From the NCBI GenBank assembly GCA_004764695.1, contig SMSO01000007.1:1743270-1807269 (forward strand): a DNA stretch of 64,000 nt, read 5' to 3'. Position numbers and translations under genes: made by a program. Below the pieces are notes generated by a model. The model saw nothing but the letters and a program-made list of their open reading frames with translations, did not search any database and was not told the DNA's origin. Of the stretch, positions 30,326 to 41,288 are shown one piece after another (the stretch's first letter is position 1; each line of letters begins with the position of its first letter). The DNA is from Schizochytrium sp. TIO01 (taxonomy: Eukaryota > Sar > Bigyra > Thraustochytrida > Thraustochytriidae).

Positions 30326-33300
30326 TTAGGTGGGCGAAAACGGGAGATTGAGCGCCCCGGCAGCCCAGTTAACCCCGAAAGAGTCATCAGTCTTGGGGCC
30401 AGGACCAAGACCGTCAAAGTCACTCTCAAGCATTGAAAGCGTAAGGGATGCCATGCCACGGTCAAGATTGCCTCCTTCAAAATTATCCCAAGTAGGCATG
30501 GGACCAATGGGCGAAGGAGAAACCAAAGCATTGCCAGGAGCAGTGCGAGCACCACCTTGGCGCCTTTGGCCCTGAGAGAAGGGATGTCCCGAGGCGTGCT
30601 GTTTCTGACCAGAGTTTGAAGGAGTGTCACAACTCATCTGTTGACCATGACGAGGTGTCTGCAGCATGTGCTGGAGGCGTTGGTGTTGATGGTGTGTGTA
30701 CTTGGCCTGTTGCTGCTGCTGGTGATGTTGTTGCTGCTGCTGTTGCTGCATCACATACCGCTGAGAAGGTGTCGTCGCAAGCTGGTTAGCATGTTTTGTC
30801 GAACCAGGTTGCAGAAACAAATCCGTGTCAAGACCAAGGCTTGCAAAATCTGCCTGCGAAAAGTCAAGATTCAGGTCACTGCCATTAAAGTCCCACTGCA
30901 AGGGACCGATTGGAGAAGCTGCTGAGCTCATGGGTTGAGTGAATTGCATATCCAAAGGAGGAACAACTATTGGGATGGTAGTATTACTACTCTGCTGTCG
31001 CTGGTATTGACTCTGGGATGAGTACTGCTGGTGTTGTTGAGAGTTGCTACCATAGTTCCCATAGTGTTGTTGGTGGTACATTTGATCATGCATTTCAGCC
31101 TCGGCGGCAGCTTGATCTGCGGCAGCCTTCTTCTTAGATTGACGTGGCTTGCGAGGCTTAGCAGGGCCATCCTTTTTGGGAGCACGTGGTTTACGTGGTT
31201 TAGTGGCCTTCTTTGTTTTGATGGATGTCTCGTCAAGGTTAATGAGAGCCATGTCGTCCATGGTGAGTGAAAAGTCGGTACCCATGGGACACGGTGCAAT
31301 TGGGTTCATGTTTGCTGCGAGAATAGAGGCGCTTACAGCAGGTTCTGCCTTCTTCTTGGTAGGCTTGCGAGGCTTGCGAGTTACAGGAGCCGTAGTGCTT
31401 GTAACAGTCAGCATTGGGTCTGAGTAAGAGCCAGCAAAAGTAGTCATCTGGGCACTCTGTATTACCTTGGGCTTACGGGAAGCTGTGTTCTGGGATGACG
31501 ATGAAGTTGTGCTCATCATAGATGAAGATGACGATTTTTTCGCCTCAGAAATGGGTCTCGGGATAGAAATTTCACTTGCAGATGACTGGGCCGACCCATT
31601 GCCAGATCCTATCGAATGCGAAGCAACAGGGGCCGAAGATAAGCTTGCTACCGACATTGACGGAGTGGACGCAGACGAGATCATGTTGCTCTGTGACATT
31701 AGAATAGTCCTTGCTGTAGAGGCTTGCTGGTGCTGGTGAAGGTGTACCGGTTCCTGATGCTGGTGCTGGTGCTGGTGTTGGTGTTGGTGCTGATGCTGGT
31801 GCTGAGACTGGTGCTGATGCTGGTGCTGGTGCTTGTGTTGATGCTGATGTTGATGCTGATGAGGCATTTGCATGTGTGAATGAGAGGCTTGTTGCTGTTG
31901 CTGTTGCTGTTGTTGTTGCTGTTGCTGTTGTTGCTGCTGAGAATGATGAGAAGTTGCCGGCTTTTTCTTTACAACAGGAACAAGGGCTGGCAATGGAAGT
32001 GTGCTCGAGGCCTTAGAAGGCTGCGGCTCGATAGGTTTTCCCTTGTTGTCTGTGACGGTGAGCCCAAGTTTGAGCTGCCATTTACGGCGAATAGCAGAGT
32101 TCCAACGATTTTTGACTGCATTCTCAGGGCGACCTGGAAGAAGCTTGGCGATTTCGCACCAACGGTTGCCATATGTTGCTTGAGCAGTCACAAGAACCTT
32201 TTCTTCATCCTCTGTCCATGTTGAGTGGTCAATGGTGGGATCGAGGTGGTTAAACCAGCGTTCGCGACATTGTTTACCGATGCGTCCAGGAATTCGCTCC
32301 GCAATCTCAGACCACTTGGTAATCTTACGGTCAATACAGGCACGAATCATATTGTCTTCCTCTTCAGTCCAAGGACCCTTCACAAGGCCGGGTCTCAAGA
32401 CCTTTTGCCACCGGTGCAAACATTGTACATCAGACCTTCTGCCACCAAGATATTCTTCACTGATTTTTTTCCACTTGGTTGCGCCAATAGCGGTAACTCC
32501 TTCCCGAAGCTTCGCGTCCTCCTCGCGGGTCCAGCGACCTCCGCCTCCCAATCGCGGCTCATCGCTTTCGGACTTCATTCCCATAGCATTCATAGAACTA
32601 CTCGAGGACGAGGAAGCACTCATAGGCCTTCCCGACGACTGCTGTTGTTGTTGTTGTTGTTGCTGCTGCTGCTGTTGTTGTTGCTGTTGAGGCTTCGCCA
32701 TAGGCATAGGAAACGCATTAGCCTTCTTCACAGGTTGAGATGGTGCACCAAATGAATTGGTGTTTGCATTATGCATATTTTCGCTGTTGTTGATGGACGC
32801 AACCATGTGCGAGTGTGTATGCGCATGCGAATGCGTATGGATCCTATGAACATGGTGGCCTGTCTGTGTTGCCACACCGTAGCCCATGTTTTTATCATTC
32901 ATGCTCATGCTGGAGTTACTCGTAGCTTGGGAATTGTTGTTATTGTTGCTGTTTGAACTACTGATGTTGGCCGTGAGGGTACCAGTGGAGCTAACTGAGA
33001 TATCGCTATCATGAGTGTTGTTAATGTTGCCGCTTGAGCTCTGGTTATCATTTGAATGTGGCTCCTGCTTGGAGTTCTTGGACGCAGGAATCTGAATCAA
33101 GGCAGGGGTATCTGTCAACTTCATATGCTGAGCAACTTGTTGACGTAAAAGTTCATGGTGGGGCATCTGCGTGCGATGGAGAGGCGAAGGTTGAAGGTTC
33201 TGACGCTTAGCATTGATGTTTTTCGTGAAGGCGAAGCTAGCCAATCCGGCTGGCGAGAAGGCTGGCGAAGGAGGCTCATCGCGCTTTGTCACTAACGCAC

Positions 33301-33328
33301 GTGGTGAAGGGTCCGGGCGGCGATGCAT
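30326..33328 (-). CDS. Three-repeat (R1R2R3) MYB transcription factor
   Basis: A 1,000-residue single-exon protein with its ATG at 33328. Three consecutive MYB repeats lie at about residues 262-415: RWTREEDAKL..., PWTEEEDNMI... and TWTEDEEKVL..., each with regularly spaced tryptophans (the third W of R3 is in NRWNSAIRRKW). R2 and R3 carry the conserved recognition helices GKQCRERWFNHL and ENAVKNRWN, which in animal c-MYB and plant 3R-MYBs read the AACNG core. Outside this region the protein is disordered. It has polyQ tracts near residues 213-230 and 461-482, a His-Gln run (about 490-530), basic PRKPRAPKK-type segments (about 670-750) that may be AT-hook-like or nuclear signals, and an acidic or hydrophobic C-terminus that may activate transcription. 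3R-MYBs commonly regulate G2/M genes; that role is inferred. It diverges from the acyl-CoA dehydrogenase gene. Confidence 0.93.
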   Translation of the reverse strand: MHRRPDPSPRALVTKRDEPPSPAFSPAGLASFAFTKNINAKRQNLQPSPLHRTQMPHHELLRQQVAQHMKLTDTPALIQIPASKNSKQEPHSNDNQSSSGNINNTHDSDISVSSTGTLTANISSSNSNNNNNSQATSNSSMSMNDKNMGYGVATQTGHHVHRIHTHSHAHTHSHMVASINNSENMHNANTNSFGAPSQPVKKANAFPMPMAKPQQQQQQQQQQQQQQQQQSSGRPMSASSSSSSSMNAMGMKSESDEPRLGGGGRWTREEDAKLREGVTAIGATKWKKISEEYLGGRRSDVQCLHRWQKVLRPGLVKGPWTEEEDNMIRACIDRKITKWSEIAERIPGRIGKQCRERWFNHLDPTIDHSTWTEDEEKVLVTAQATYGNRWCEIAKLLPGRPENAVKNRWNSAIRRKWQLKLGLTVTDNKGKPIEPQPSKASSTLPLPALVPVVKKKPATSHHSQQQQQQQQQQQQQQQQQASHSHMQMPHQHQHQHQHKHQHQHQHQSQHQHQHQHQHQHQHQHQEPVHLHQHQQASTARTILMSQSNMISSASTPSMSVASLSSAPVASHSIGSGNGSAQSSASEISIPRPISEAKKSSSSSMMSTTSSSSQNTASRKPKVIQSAQMTTFAGSYSDPMLTVTSTTAPVTRKPRKPTKKKAEPAVSASILAANMNPIAPCPMGTDFSLTMDDMALINLDETSIKTKKATKPRKPRAPKKDGPAKPRKPRQSKKKAAADQAAAEAEMHDQMYHQQHYGNYGSNSQQHQQYSSQSQYQRQQSSNTTIPIVVPPLDMQFTQPMSSAASPIGPLQWDFNGSDLNLDFSQADFASLGLDTDLFLQPGSTKHANQLATTPSQRYVMQQQQQQQHHQQQQQAKYTHHQHQRLQHMLQTPRHGQQMSCDTPSNSGQKQHASGHPFSQGQRRQGGARTAPGNALVSPSPIGPMPTWDNFEGGNLDRGMASLTLSMLESDFDGLGPGPKTDDSFGVNWAAGALNLPFSPT

Positions 33329-34019
33329 GATGCCAAATTGATTATAGTTGCAAGTAAGTCTTGATTTAGCTGCACTCTATAGACGACTGAATATGTTGAA
33401 GTTGTAGTAGAAGAAGTTTTGGTTGCGAATGTATAGCCTGTACGTATCAAAGACCAAACAGTGTAGCAAAGTCCTTTGCGTTAGTTGAACAATTCTCTCG
33501 CTGTTGGGCAAGGATCGGGTTTGACGAATTAAGGAATGTTTGATTGAGTGCATGTCCAAGCGTCGGCGCTTGCTTGGTTGTCAGCTCAGTTTTGCCTGAA
33601 CCAGCGAGACGAGCGAACCCACAATTCAGGGGACTGTTGCTTCAGCAAATTCGGTCTCGCGCTCAAGCCCAAGAGAGTCACAAGCCCATCTAAAGCTGTC
33701 ACATCCAGATCACTATTACTTACTGCACAAGCCACACGAACCACCCTGCTTACCACCAGCGAGGTCGCACCACCGGCGTCCTCGCGAGTCGAATGCCGAG
33801 TTTTGGGTGTCCTGGCCAGGAATGAATGTCAGTCAAGCCCACTTTGCTGCTTGGCTGTCCCTTCTTCTTCTCAAGAGGGTCTCCTCGATTGCTTAACAAC
33901 CCCTTAGTGCTCCTTTACTTGCTTGCTTTCCCATCCCTACTCAACCTAGTTCTTTCCCAGTCCCCGTCTTACGTGCGTGCATAGCACCTTCATAGGGCTC
34001 TTCCTAAGTCCCAAGACCA

Positions 34020-34380
34020 ACTAGCCGTTACGAAGAGTAACGCTCACAGGTTGGCCCGCCTACCCCCCTCGGAGGGGGCAGCCTGGGAGCGGAAGGCTAC
34101 AACATTGCGCCCCTCCTTCGCTGCTGAGCGTGGGCGTGAATGAATAGTTAGCAGGAAGGCTCTCGCCTCTGCATGCTGACGCCCATATTTGGCTACCTCA
34201 TGCTGCCAAGAGGCCTGGATGCGGTGATCTGGCCTACTCGAAGCGAAACGCCAAGTGCTCTTCATGCGACCATCACCCTTACTGGTCGCTTAGCGCAAAA
34301 GCTAGCAGTCGAGAGGTACAGCGGACTAGCCCTCTCCCCGCTGCGATTAATTCCGAAAAGGTGCAGCGCACATGTTTAGC
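34020..34380. other. GC-rich, hairpin-rich island in an AT-rich spacer
   Basis: CGTTAC/GTAACG (34026-34031 with 34037-34042) and CCCCCT/AGGGGG (34064-34069 with 34073-34078) form compact stem-loops, the second inside a weaker CAGG/CCTG pairing. The island stands out in composition from its surroundings and carries no long frame. It might be a structured RNA, a relic element or a promoter CpG-type island. Confidence 0.25.
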
Positions 34381-37079
34381 TAAATTGCGCGAACCGGGCA
34401 CTTTTAGAGAGGAGGAGTATCGGCAAGGGCGATCCTGAAATGCCTGGCACGAAGAGGTGATCCATGTTTACTATTGGCCAATCTTAGGAACAAAGCTACA
34501 CGTTCAATCGCAACCATCTTCGCATTTCAACCCTACATCCCCCCTCATCTTGTTCGTCAATTGAACTTTGTGAATTACTGCAAGTGCTATTTTCTTAACG
34601 TTGAGCGGCTTGTCTTACATATTTAAGCCTTTTCCTTTTTCTTTTTTCTACGATGGCCAGTTTTTGATCCAAAATTAATATGGTGGTGATGGCGCTGTGG
34701 ACTCTGAAGGATATCGATGCATTTATATGTGCGAAAGCTTTGAAAGAATGACAAAGCGTTTTTTTTCTGAAAGGAATTTGCACACATAAACAAAAACTGT
34801 AAATGAAATGCGATTTTTTCTCCACCATTTTTCACAAAGCAAAGTATTCCTTACACTTGAACCTATCTTTTTTTATGTGAACTATTTTTCATACTGTAGA
34901 AATGATAGATGCGAAGGCACCACATTTGATCTCTTTTACAATGTTGAGAAACTTACTCATTGCTCCAGTGAAAACTTGCTTTGGAAAATCCAATAGACGA
35001 TTAATTTGGGAGCAAATAGCTCCAGGATCCTCACTGGATAACAGCTTACAGCTAGATATGTCAGATACACCTCTGAGGATTCTGCCTTCGTTGACATTTC
35101 TTCTGCTCTAAATGGTGGGTAATGAACGTATCTGAGTGACTACCACCATGTTGAGATATCAGAATGCCTTTATTCTGATAATTACATGTTGGAGTTTCTT
35201 AAACTATTTTGCAGTAGCTTCATGCACAACCAGAAGATGACTTTTCGTGCGCGAAGACGTGCTCGCACTGCTCATGCAACCGTTGCAAAATACTCGCCAA
35301 GTTTGACCAAGTAAGCGTTGGCGAGCAGTTCGCAATGGATAGTGAAGCTAACACAATGCGATTTCATCTTATGGACTGACGTTTGGGTTTCCCATAGAAG
35401 TTGGTTTTTGAAGTGGATATCAAAGCTTCCAATTTCTACATAGAGAAAGATTTGACAATATGAGTTTTTAGGAAATTACAGAGCCAGAAATCAATAAAGA
35501 TTTTGGAACATTTACGTGAAGGTTTCCAGCCAGGAAAGAGCGCCTCATAGGCTATTATTGCTTATCTTCGTTTGAAATTTTGTGTTGAAAGTAGCCAGGG
35601 TTTCTCATTTTTCTTGAATAGTACTTGGCGGAGTGTGGCGTTAGTAGGCGTGAGATATGATAAAACTTGCGATCTTCTCAACCAAATGTTAAATTGCAGG
35701 ATAAAGGCAAGATGCTTGAAGTCCGGGTGGTTTTTAGAAGCCTTCAAAGGGCTCTCCAAAATTAGGCATTGACATAAACGATCTGCAGACCAAGAATGCC
35801 AATTTAAATATGGAGTGGTATATAAGTTAATTAAAAAACTAACATAAACGCCATCTGAATTAAGCAGAGCTAAAAAGCTTAGGCTACTTGATCCCCTCTG
35901 CCATAAAAATCTTCACTTTATTTTGTAGATGTCTGTGAACCCGTAATTTCGTTTTTTTTTTTTTAAAACTTGTTTGACCTATTTCAGTCTAACCCTTGTA
36001 CAGTAGCACCTATGACTCTAGCAATGTCTTGCCCACATGATTGATTCTTTCATTCAGAATCTTGACAGTACGTTCTTTAATCAACACAGAATGAAAAATA
36101 CACCGCAGTTACTCTGAGTAAAAACACATTTTGAGCGCGAAGTAAGTACACTGTCAGACTTGCTGAATAGTTGCTATTATCATTCAACTTGTTAACTTTC
36201 AACAATGCAGAGTTCGTGCGCGCTTTCATTGAAGCATGATCATTATAGCATGAGGTGGTATTAGCGTTATTAACTGAAGGTACTGTTGGTGACAAACCCG
36301 GGTATTCTTTTATCATATATTTATTACACAAAGCCCAAGATCGTGCCTTGCGTCAGAAAGGTCTTTAATTTCCTCCGCTAAAGTTAACCATCGGAAAACC
36401 AAATCGACGATTCCAGAGTCCATATTGACGCTTTTCGTGTTAGAACGCTATACATTTTGGTACGGAACATGCTATGATATTTATATACTAGATATGTGAC
36501 ATATTCCAAAGCGGGGGACTCAGCTTTTTTGGATCGGACTTGAGCTGTGGATGTCGGACTATGAAACGCTACAGTAAAAAATTGATTGTGCATCAAGCCC
36601 CGAAAGCTCTGAGTTAAAGTTGGTGTTGCCAGTCTGTTCATCATGAAGTCGCATGTTCTTGTTGAACCGATGCAAAGCAGAGGCCAAAGACTCCTCAGTC
36701 TTGACAACAAACACTACTGCGCCTAGTAGTCTATCATCATTTGAAGAAGAAGGCGCAACATTTTTTAATAAGAACCCCATGATATTGAAAAAGTGGACAA
36801 AGATGAAGTAGTCAGGATACTGTTTCGATACTATCATGGCAGCTAAAACATACGCAATAAAGGGTGCAAAGCTTCTGAATTTATGGTTGACGTGTTGGGG
36901 CTTCTCGTTGCACGGGATGATTTGCAGTTTTGCAGAAGAAGGTTCAACTGATCTGTCGCCTTTGCAACTGAGACGACCTTAAAAAAAGCAAAAGAAAAGA
37001 TATTGTACCTGTATTACATAATCGTACTATGGGTCACTACGGTGGGACTGTGCAAAGTCAGTCCACCCGAAGTTAAGCC

Positions 37080-37126
37080 CTTTGGACCTTGGCCGGTCCG
37101 CGCCCTTGGACTTGGCGGGTCCAAAG
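37080..37126. promoter_or_regulatory. Inverted repeat upstream of acyl-CoA dehydrogenase
   Basis: CTTTGGACC (37080-37088) and GGTCCAAAG (37118-37126) are perfect 9-bp inverted repeats separated by 29 nt that contain further TTGGAC-type half copies. They lie about 200 bp upstream of the start codon. This could be a transcription-factor site pair or a 5' leader hairpin. Confidence 0.3.
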
Positions 37127-37321
37127 CAGCAAACCCCAAAGTATCTTTTGGTTTGGTAAGTAGTTGTGTAGTTCCGAATCGCCTGCCGAAGAGTCGCAGT
37201 GTTTGCTTCGTTTGAGCTTTGCGGTTGACCTTAAGAAATCTACAAAGACAAGGAAAACTAATCTCGTCGGTGGGGAAAGTACAGACCGGTATCTTTGTCA
37301 AGAAGACCACTTTGAGGCAAA

Positions 37322-38593
37322 ATGAAGAAGAGCCCACAGGCACTTGAGCCCTTTGGCGATCAACTCACCTTTGCGGAACCGTATTGGTGCCAAGGGTTCC
37401 CATCGCCGTACTACAAAAAGTCCCATGTTGAATTCCGCAACAAGGTTCGTGCTTTTGTGGAAAAGGAGATTATGCCCCATCTCGAGGACTGGCTCGATGC
37501 CAATGAGCTCTACCCGCTTGAACTGCACACCAAGGCCTACGAAGCCGGTATTTCTGGTGTTCTGTATCCTACAGAATGGGGTGGCACTCGCCCGGATGAC
37601 TTTGACTCTTTTCACGAGCTTATCCTTTGGCAGGAACTTGCGCGCCCTGGTGGTGGCGGTGCTCTTGGCCAATTGTCCATTAATTCGATGGCATTGCCGC
37701 CGATCATGCGTTTCGCATCGGACTATATCAAGCAGAAGGTTCTGCGCGATGTGATTACAGGCAAGAAAAACTGCTCGCTCATGATTTCCGAGCCCTGGGC
37801 TGGTTCCGATGTAGCAAACATTCGCACGACTGCCCGCCGCGAGGGCGACTACTACATTGTAGACGGCGAGAAGAAGTGGATCACAGGCTCTCTCATTGCG
37901 GATTACTGGACTTGTCTTGTTCGCACTGGCGGTGAGGGTGCAGGTGGTCTCTCTTGCCTGTTGATTGAAAAGAACATGCCTGGTATCAAGATTCGCAAGA
38001 TGAAGACACAATTTGACAACACGCACAACACGTGCCAAGTATCGCTTAATGAGGTCAAGGTCCCGGTGGAGAACCTCATTGGCGAGGAGGGTAAGGGTTT
38101 CACTTACCTGACGGTGAACTTTAATCACGAACGATTTGTCATTGCAGCAGGCACATGCATGAGCTCTCGCCTTTGCTACCAGGAGGCTTTCCATGAGGCA
38201 ATGACCCGCAAGACCTTTGGTCAGAAATTGATTGATTCTCAAATCATTCGTTTTAAGCTTGCCGAGATGGCACGACAAATCGAGGCTTTGCAGGATCACT
38301 TGGAACGAATTGCCTACGCTTTTTCTAATGGAGTGCCAGATGCTGCCTTGGGTCCTCAATGCGCTTTGCTGAAGGTGCAGGCTTCCAAGACATTCGAGTA
38401 CTGCGCTCGTGAGGCCGTCCAGGTGTTTGGTGGTAGTGGTCTTGTCAGCGAGGGTCGTGGACGCAAGGTAGAACGTTTGTATCGTGAAGTACGTGGCGCT
38501 GCCATTCCAGGTGGTAGTGAGGAGATTCTTGCCGATTTTGCTATTCGTCGTGCCTACGCAGAAGCACTCAAGAGCAAGTCTTCCCGTATCTAA
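37322..38593 (+). CDS. Acyl-CoA dehydrogenase family protein
   Basis: A 423-residue single-exon flavoenzyme that would oxidise an acyl-CoA at the alpha-beta bond and pass electrons to ETF. The FAD/substrate signature SEPWAGSDVANI is followed by a beta domain (IVDGEKKWITG) and the C-terminal helical signature QVFGGSGL...YREVRG...GG-x-EEI. At the usual MCAD catalytic position the sequence has Gly (IPGGSEE), but E270 in NHERFVIAAG sits where isovaleryl-CoA and long-chain dehydrogenases carry their catalytic Glu, so the enzyme should be active and belongs to that catalytic-base type. No clear mitochondrial presequence precedes residue 30, so it could be peroxisomal or cytosolic; the C-terminus (SSRI) is not a classical peroxisomal signal. 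The substrate is undetermined. It converges with the Asn-rich gene. Confidence 0.93.
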   Translation: MKKSPQALEPFGDQLTFAEPYWCQGFPSPYYKKSHVEFRNKVRAFVEKEIMPHLEDWLDANELYPLELHTKAYEAGISGVLYPTEWGGTRPDDFDSFHELILWQELARPGGGGALGQLSINSMALPPIMRFASDYIKQKVLRDVITGKKNCSLMISEPWAGSDVANIRTTARREGDYYIVDGEKKWITGSLIADYWTCLVRTGGEGAGGLSCLLIEKNMPGIKIRKMKTQFDNTHNTCQVSLNEVKVPVENLIGEEGKGFTYLTVNFNHERFVIAAGTCMSSRLCYQEAFHEAMTRKTFGQKLIDSQIIRFKLAEMARQIEALQDHLERIAYAFSNGVPDAALGPQCALLKVQASKTFEYCAREAVQVFGGSGLVSEGRGRKVERLYREVRGAAIPGGSEEILADFAIRRAYAEALKSKSSRI

Positions 38594-39632
38594 GTGCAAT
38601 TCTCCTTACTCTTGTTCCCATTTTCTTATCCCAGACGCTTATTTACAACTCCAATCCAACATTTCTTATCTCTATAAAATAATACACTGATTTTGTTTTG
38701 TGTATGTTGTATTTAAAATTATGTTTAATTCTCGTGGAAAGTTTGGATAGAGAAAAGTACCACCGTCTATTTGAAAGGGATCATTTATGTAGAACTGAAT
38801 CATTCCTTACGTACTCTTCAAGTGCAGTGCGCCAATATTCAACATTAATGTGCGATAAGCGTGAATTGCGACGTTAGAAAACCGGTTGCTGTCTCAGCTA
38901 AAGCTGCGACTAAATTAAAGATGTGCTTTTTACGTTTATGAAAATGCCTGGGAGGTCTACGGGAAGGGACTACGAAGGCGACGTATATTATTAAAGAAGG
39001 TGATGTGGTTTCACAAAGCTTTGGTATTAGATATTTGATGAGACCGCAAGTTGATCTGTTTAGATCAACAAAAGCTAGACAACACAAACGTTGTGCATTG
39101 CTACACGATGGGGAACCGAAGGCTCTTGACGAAATACAAGACATGAGGGAAAAGTACCAAAGTACCAATATATATCAAGGATGTATGATGGGATATGAAA
39201 GACTTTACTTTGGAAGTTGGAGAGTCTAAAATGGTACCTACATATACTTTATGATCTTGATTCAGGTTTAAAACAGAACAACACAGAAAACTAAGAATGA
39301 GAAAGACAGAAGGTATGGTGTATGCATATTTTAAGACAGGAACCTTTACATGTCTCTAGTTTTTAACAAACTAGGTGCATGTGTTCAAAAACATCAGTGC
39401 TAGTGTCCAAAAAAGTGAAGGGGTAGGGAGTAAATTGAATATAAACCAATCTCGAAAGAGGAAAGAATTGGGTAATGAAAGAGAGCATGAGCATGAAAAT
39501 ATTGTGGGTGTAATGAAAACAAATTTGGAAATATAACTCTACGTCGGTAGCATGCTGCTGCTACAGCTGTACAGTAGCCGAATCCGTAGAAGGTGTAGGT
39601 GGCTGGATAGGATTTGATAAGAAGGTATTCTT
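38594..39632. other. Convergent 3' intergenic region
   Basis: 1.0 kb between the acyl-CoA dehydrogenase and the Asn-rich gene. ATAAAATAATACA at 38674-38686 may act in 3'-end formation. No gene was recognised. Confidence 0.55.
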
Positions 39633-41288
39633 TCAGCCGTCTATTTTTTCGTGTTTCATGTAAGCGTTCATCCACTTACCGTAGGAGCTCCGAGTGACAG
39701 GCTCACTGGAAAGAACAATGTCAGTGGGCCCATGAGACTGTGCGTCCATGTTACATGAGCGAGAATGTTTTTGACATTTTCGGTGAAAGACAACGATGGT
39801 GCATCCTTGGCCAGACGAGTTTGTTTTCTGATTACCAGCAAGGTTACTTGCAGTGGATGACGCGGTTGAATATGCCTTCTTCTTCAGTGACCTGATTTTC
39901 TTGGTGAAAAAGTCAGCAGATGTTTTCTTTTTGTGGAAGCGGTCAGCACGGCGCTCTCGATCTTTGACGACGAGCTCAAGCTGCTTGAGTTTGTGGTCTT
40001 CGGGGACAAAGCAGCCCGTGTTAATCAGAGACATCGCTTCCACAATCTCATCCATCGAGGTTTCCAAAACAGGCTTCGAGAGCACCTCGGCGAAGTTACT
40101 TGGCTGCACTTGAACTCGCTGAGGCGGGCGCTCGGCAATAGGGGATACACATTCGAGCCTGCGTTTTTTATGCTCTACTGCCATCGCACTACTGAACCCG
40201 CTTCCAAGGCCTCCGCTGAGAGAACGTGCAGCCAGTGCAGCAGTGAGTGGGGTGTGAACACCTCTGCGGTCGATTCCGGTGGAATCCTGATTGTGGATAA
40301 TATTGCGAAGGAGCTCGACGGAGCTCTCTGACATTTCAGACATGCCACTGTGGAGAGCATTGATGAGTGCTTTAGGGTCAGACGTGCTGCGGAACATCTG
40401 GGGATTTGAAAGTCCTGAGTGTTGAAAGGTAAAGTTATTGTTTTGACCGTTTCCTCCATCGTCAACATCCATGCCACTGAATCCACGGCGCTGTTGTTGC
40501 TGTTGCTGTTGCTGGTGCTGGGGACCGCCACCTTGTGGTTGATTTGCAGGAGCTCCACGGCTTCCGAGCGAGCTCCATGGACTCATCAAGTAGTCGTCGT
40601 TCTTGCGAATATTAAAGCTGCTAAGTAGGGGCATTTTCGAGTACAATCCAGACATGTTGCTGCCAAAGTGCTGCAGAGTGCCGGAGTTAAAATGCTGAAG
40701 CGATCCCTCGCTATTGTGTGACTGCATGGCGTGCGGATTATGGAGTTGAAGGGAGCTACTGTTATATGATTTGAGGAGGGTTTTGTTGTTGTCGTTGCTA
40801 TTGTTGTTCTGGCCCGATGAGAAATTAAGCGAGCTAGGTGTTTCCAGAGAGGAGGACATAATATCGCTGTTGTTGTTATTAACAAATGAGTTGTTAGGCA
40901 TGTTTTGGTTGCCTCCTGCATTGTTGATGTTGGTGTTATGGTTGCCATGGTTGTTGTTGTTGTTGTTGTTGTTGTTGCCATTGTTGTTCTTATTGAGTGA
41001 GTTGAGGTGCATATTGAGATTGAAGCCACTGAGGCCGGGAATACCACTGAGGCTTTTGGTGTTTCGGCCAAAGTCATTTCCGGGATTGTTGGCGTGCGGG
41101 TTGTTATTGTTGTTATTACCGATGCCATCGCCACCGCCGCTCATATTATTGTTGTTGAGATTTCCTGTGTTCATGTGGGCATTCGAAACACCAGGTCCAT
41201 GATTCAGGTGCGAATACGAGCTCGTGTTGAGCCCACTTCCACTGAGCGTCATGTCTTCGTGAATAGTCTGATCTAGCCTCCCTTGCAT
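39633..41288 (-). CDS. Asn/Gln-rich nuclear-type protein with a basic CCT-like region
   Basis: A 551-residue single-exon protein; the ATG at 41288 is the first in frame, though the frame stays open 15 nt further with a GTG. The N-terminal ~270 residues are extremely Asn/Ser/His-rich, with several runs of six to nine Asn (encoded by AAC/AAT mixtures), and a polyQ run follows at about residue 265. A folded segment seems limited to about 330-490. It includes a helix around KALINALHSGMSEMSESSVELL, a basic nuclear-signal-like EHKKRRLE, and a region (RERRADRFHKKK...FFTKKIRSLKKKAYS) that resembles the CCT/Jas basic motif of transcriptional regulators, although the match is loose. Probably a transcription-associated regulator (inference). 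Upstream lies the largest gene-free region of the window. Confidence 0.75.
   Translation of the reverse strand: MQGRLDQTIHEDMTLSGSGLNTSSYSHLNHGPGVSNAHMNTGNLNNNNMSGGGDGIGNNNNNNPHANNPGNDFGRNTKSLSGIPGLSGFNLNMHLNSLNKNNNGNNNNNNNNNHGNHNTNINNAGGNQNMPNNSFVNNNNSDIMSSSLETPSSLNFSSGQNNNSNDNNKTLLKSYNSSSLQLHNPHAMQSHNSEGSLQHFNSGTLQHFGSNMSGLYSKMPLLSSFNIRKNDDYLMSPWSSLGSRGAPANQPQGGGPQHQQQQQQQQRRGFSGMDVDDGGNGQNNNFTFQHSGLSNPQMFRSTSDPKALINALHSGMSEMSESSVELLRNIIHNQDSTGIDRRGVHTPLTAALAARSLSGGLGSGFSSAMAVEHKKRRLECVSPIAERPPQRVQVQPSNFAEVLSKPVLETSMDEIVEAMSLINTGCFVPEDHKLKQLELVVKDRERRADRFHKKKTSADFFTKKIRSLKKKAYSTASSTASNLAGNQKTNSSGQGCTIVVFHRKCQKHSRSCNMDAQSHGPTDIVLSSEPVTRSSYGKWMNAYMKHEKIDG

Larger units (their letters stand above)
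33329..37321. promoter_or_regulatory. 4-kb divergent intergenic region
   Basis: It must contain the promoters of the MYB (left) and acyl-CoA dehydrogenase (right) genes. A GC-richer stretch with several small hairpins lies at about 34020-34380 and an inverted repeat at 37080-37126; both are listed separately. The remaining sequence is AT-rich. Small frames at 36559-36837 (minus) and 34895-35111 (plus) have no recognisable content. Confidence 0.45.

Noticed and set aside
36559-36837. 92-codon minus-strand frame with a hydrophobic N-terminus
   Set aside because: No domain and no neighbours to support it; could be a small gene but indistinguishable from chance in AT-rich DNA.
37298-38599. 433-codon minus-strand frame opposite the acyl-CoA dehydrogenase
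   Set aside because: The plus-strand frame has clear family motifs throughout; the antisense frame is a codon-bias shadow with no recognisable motif.
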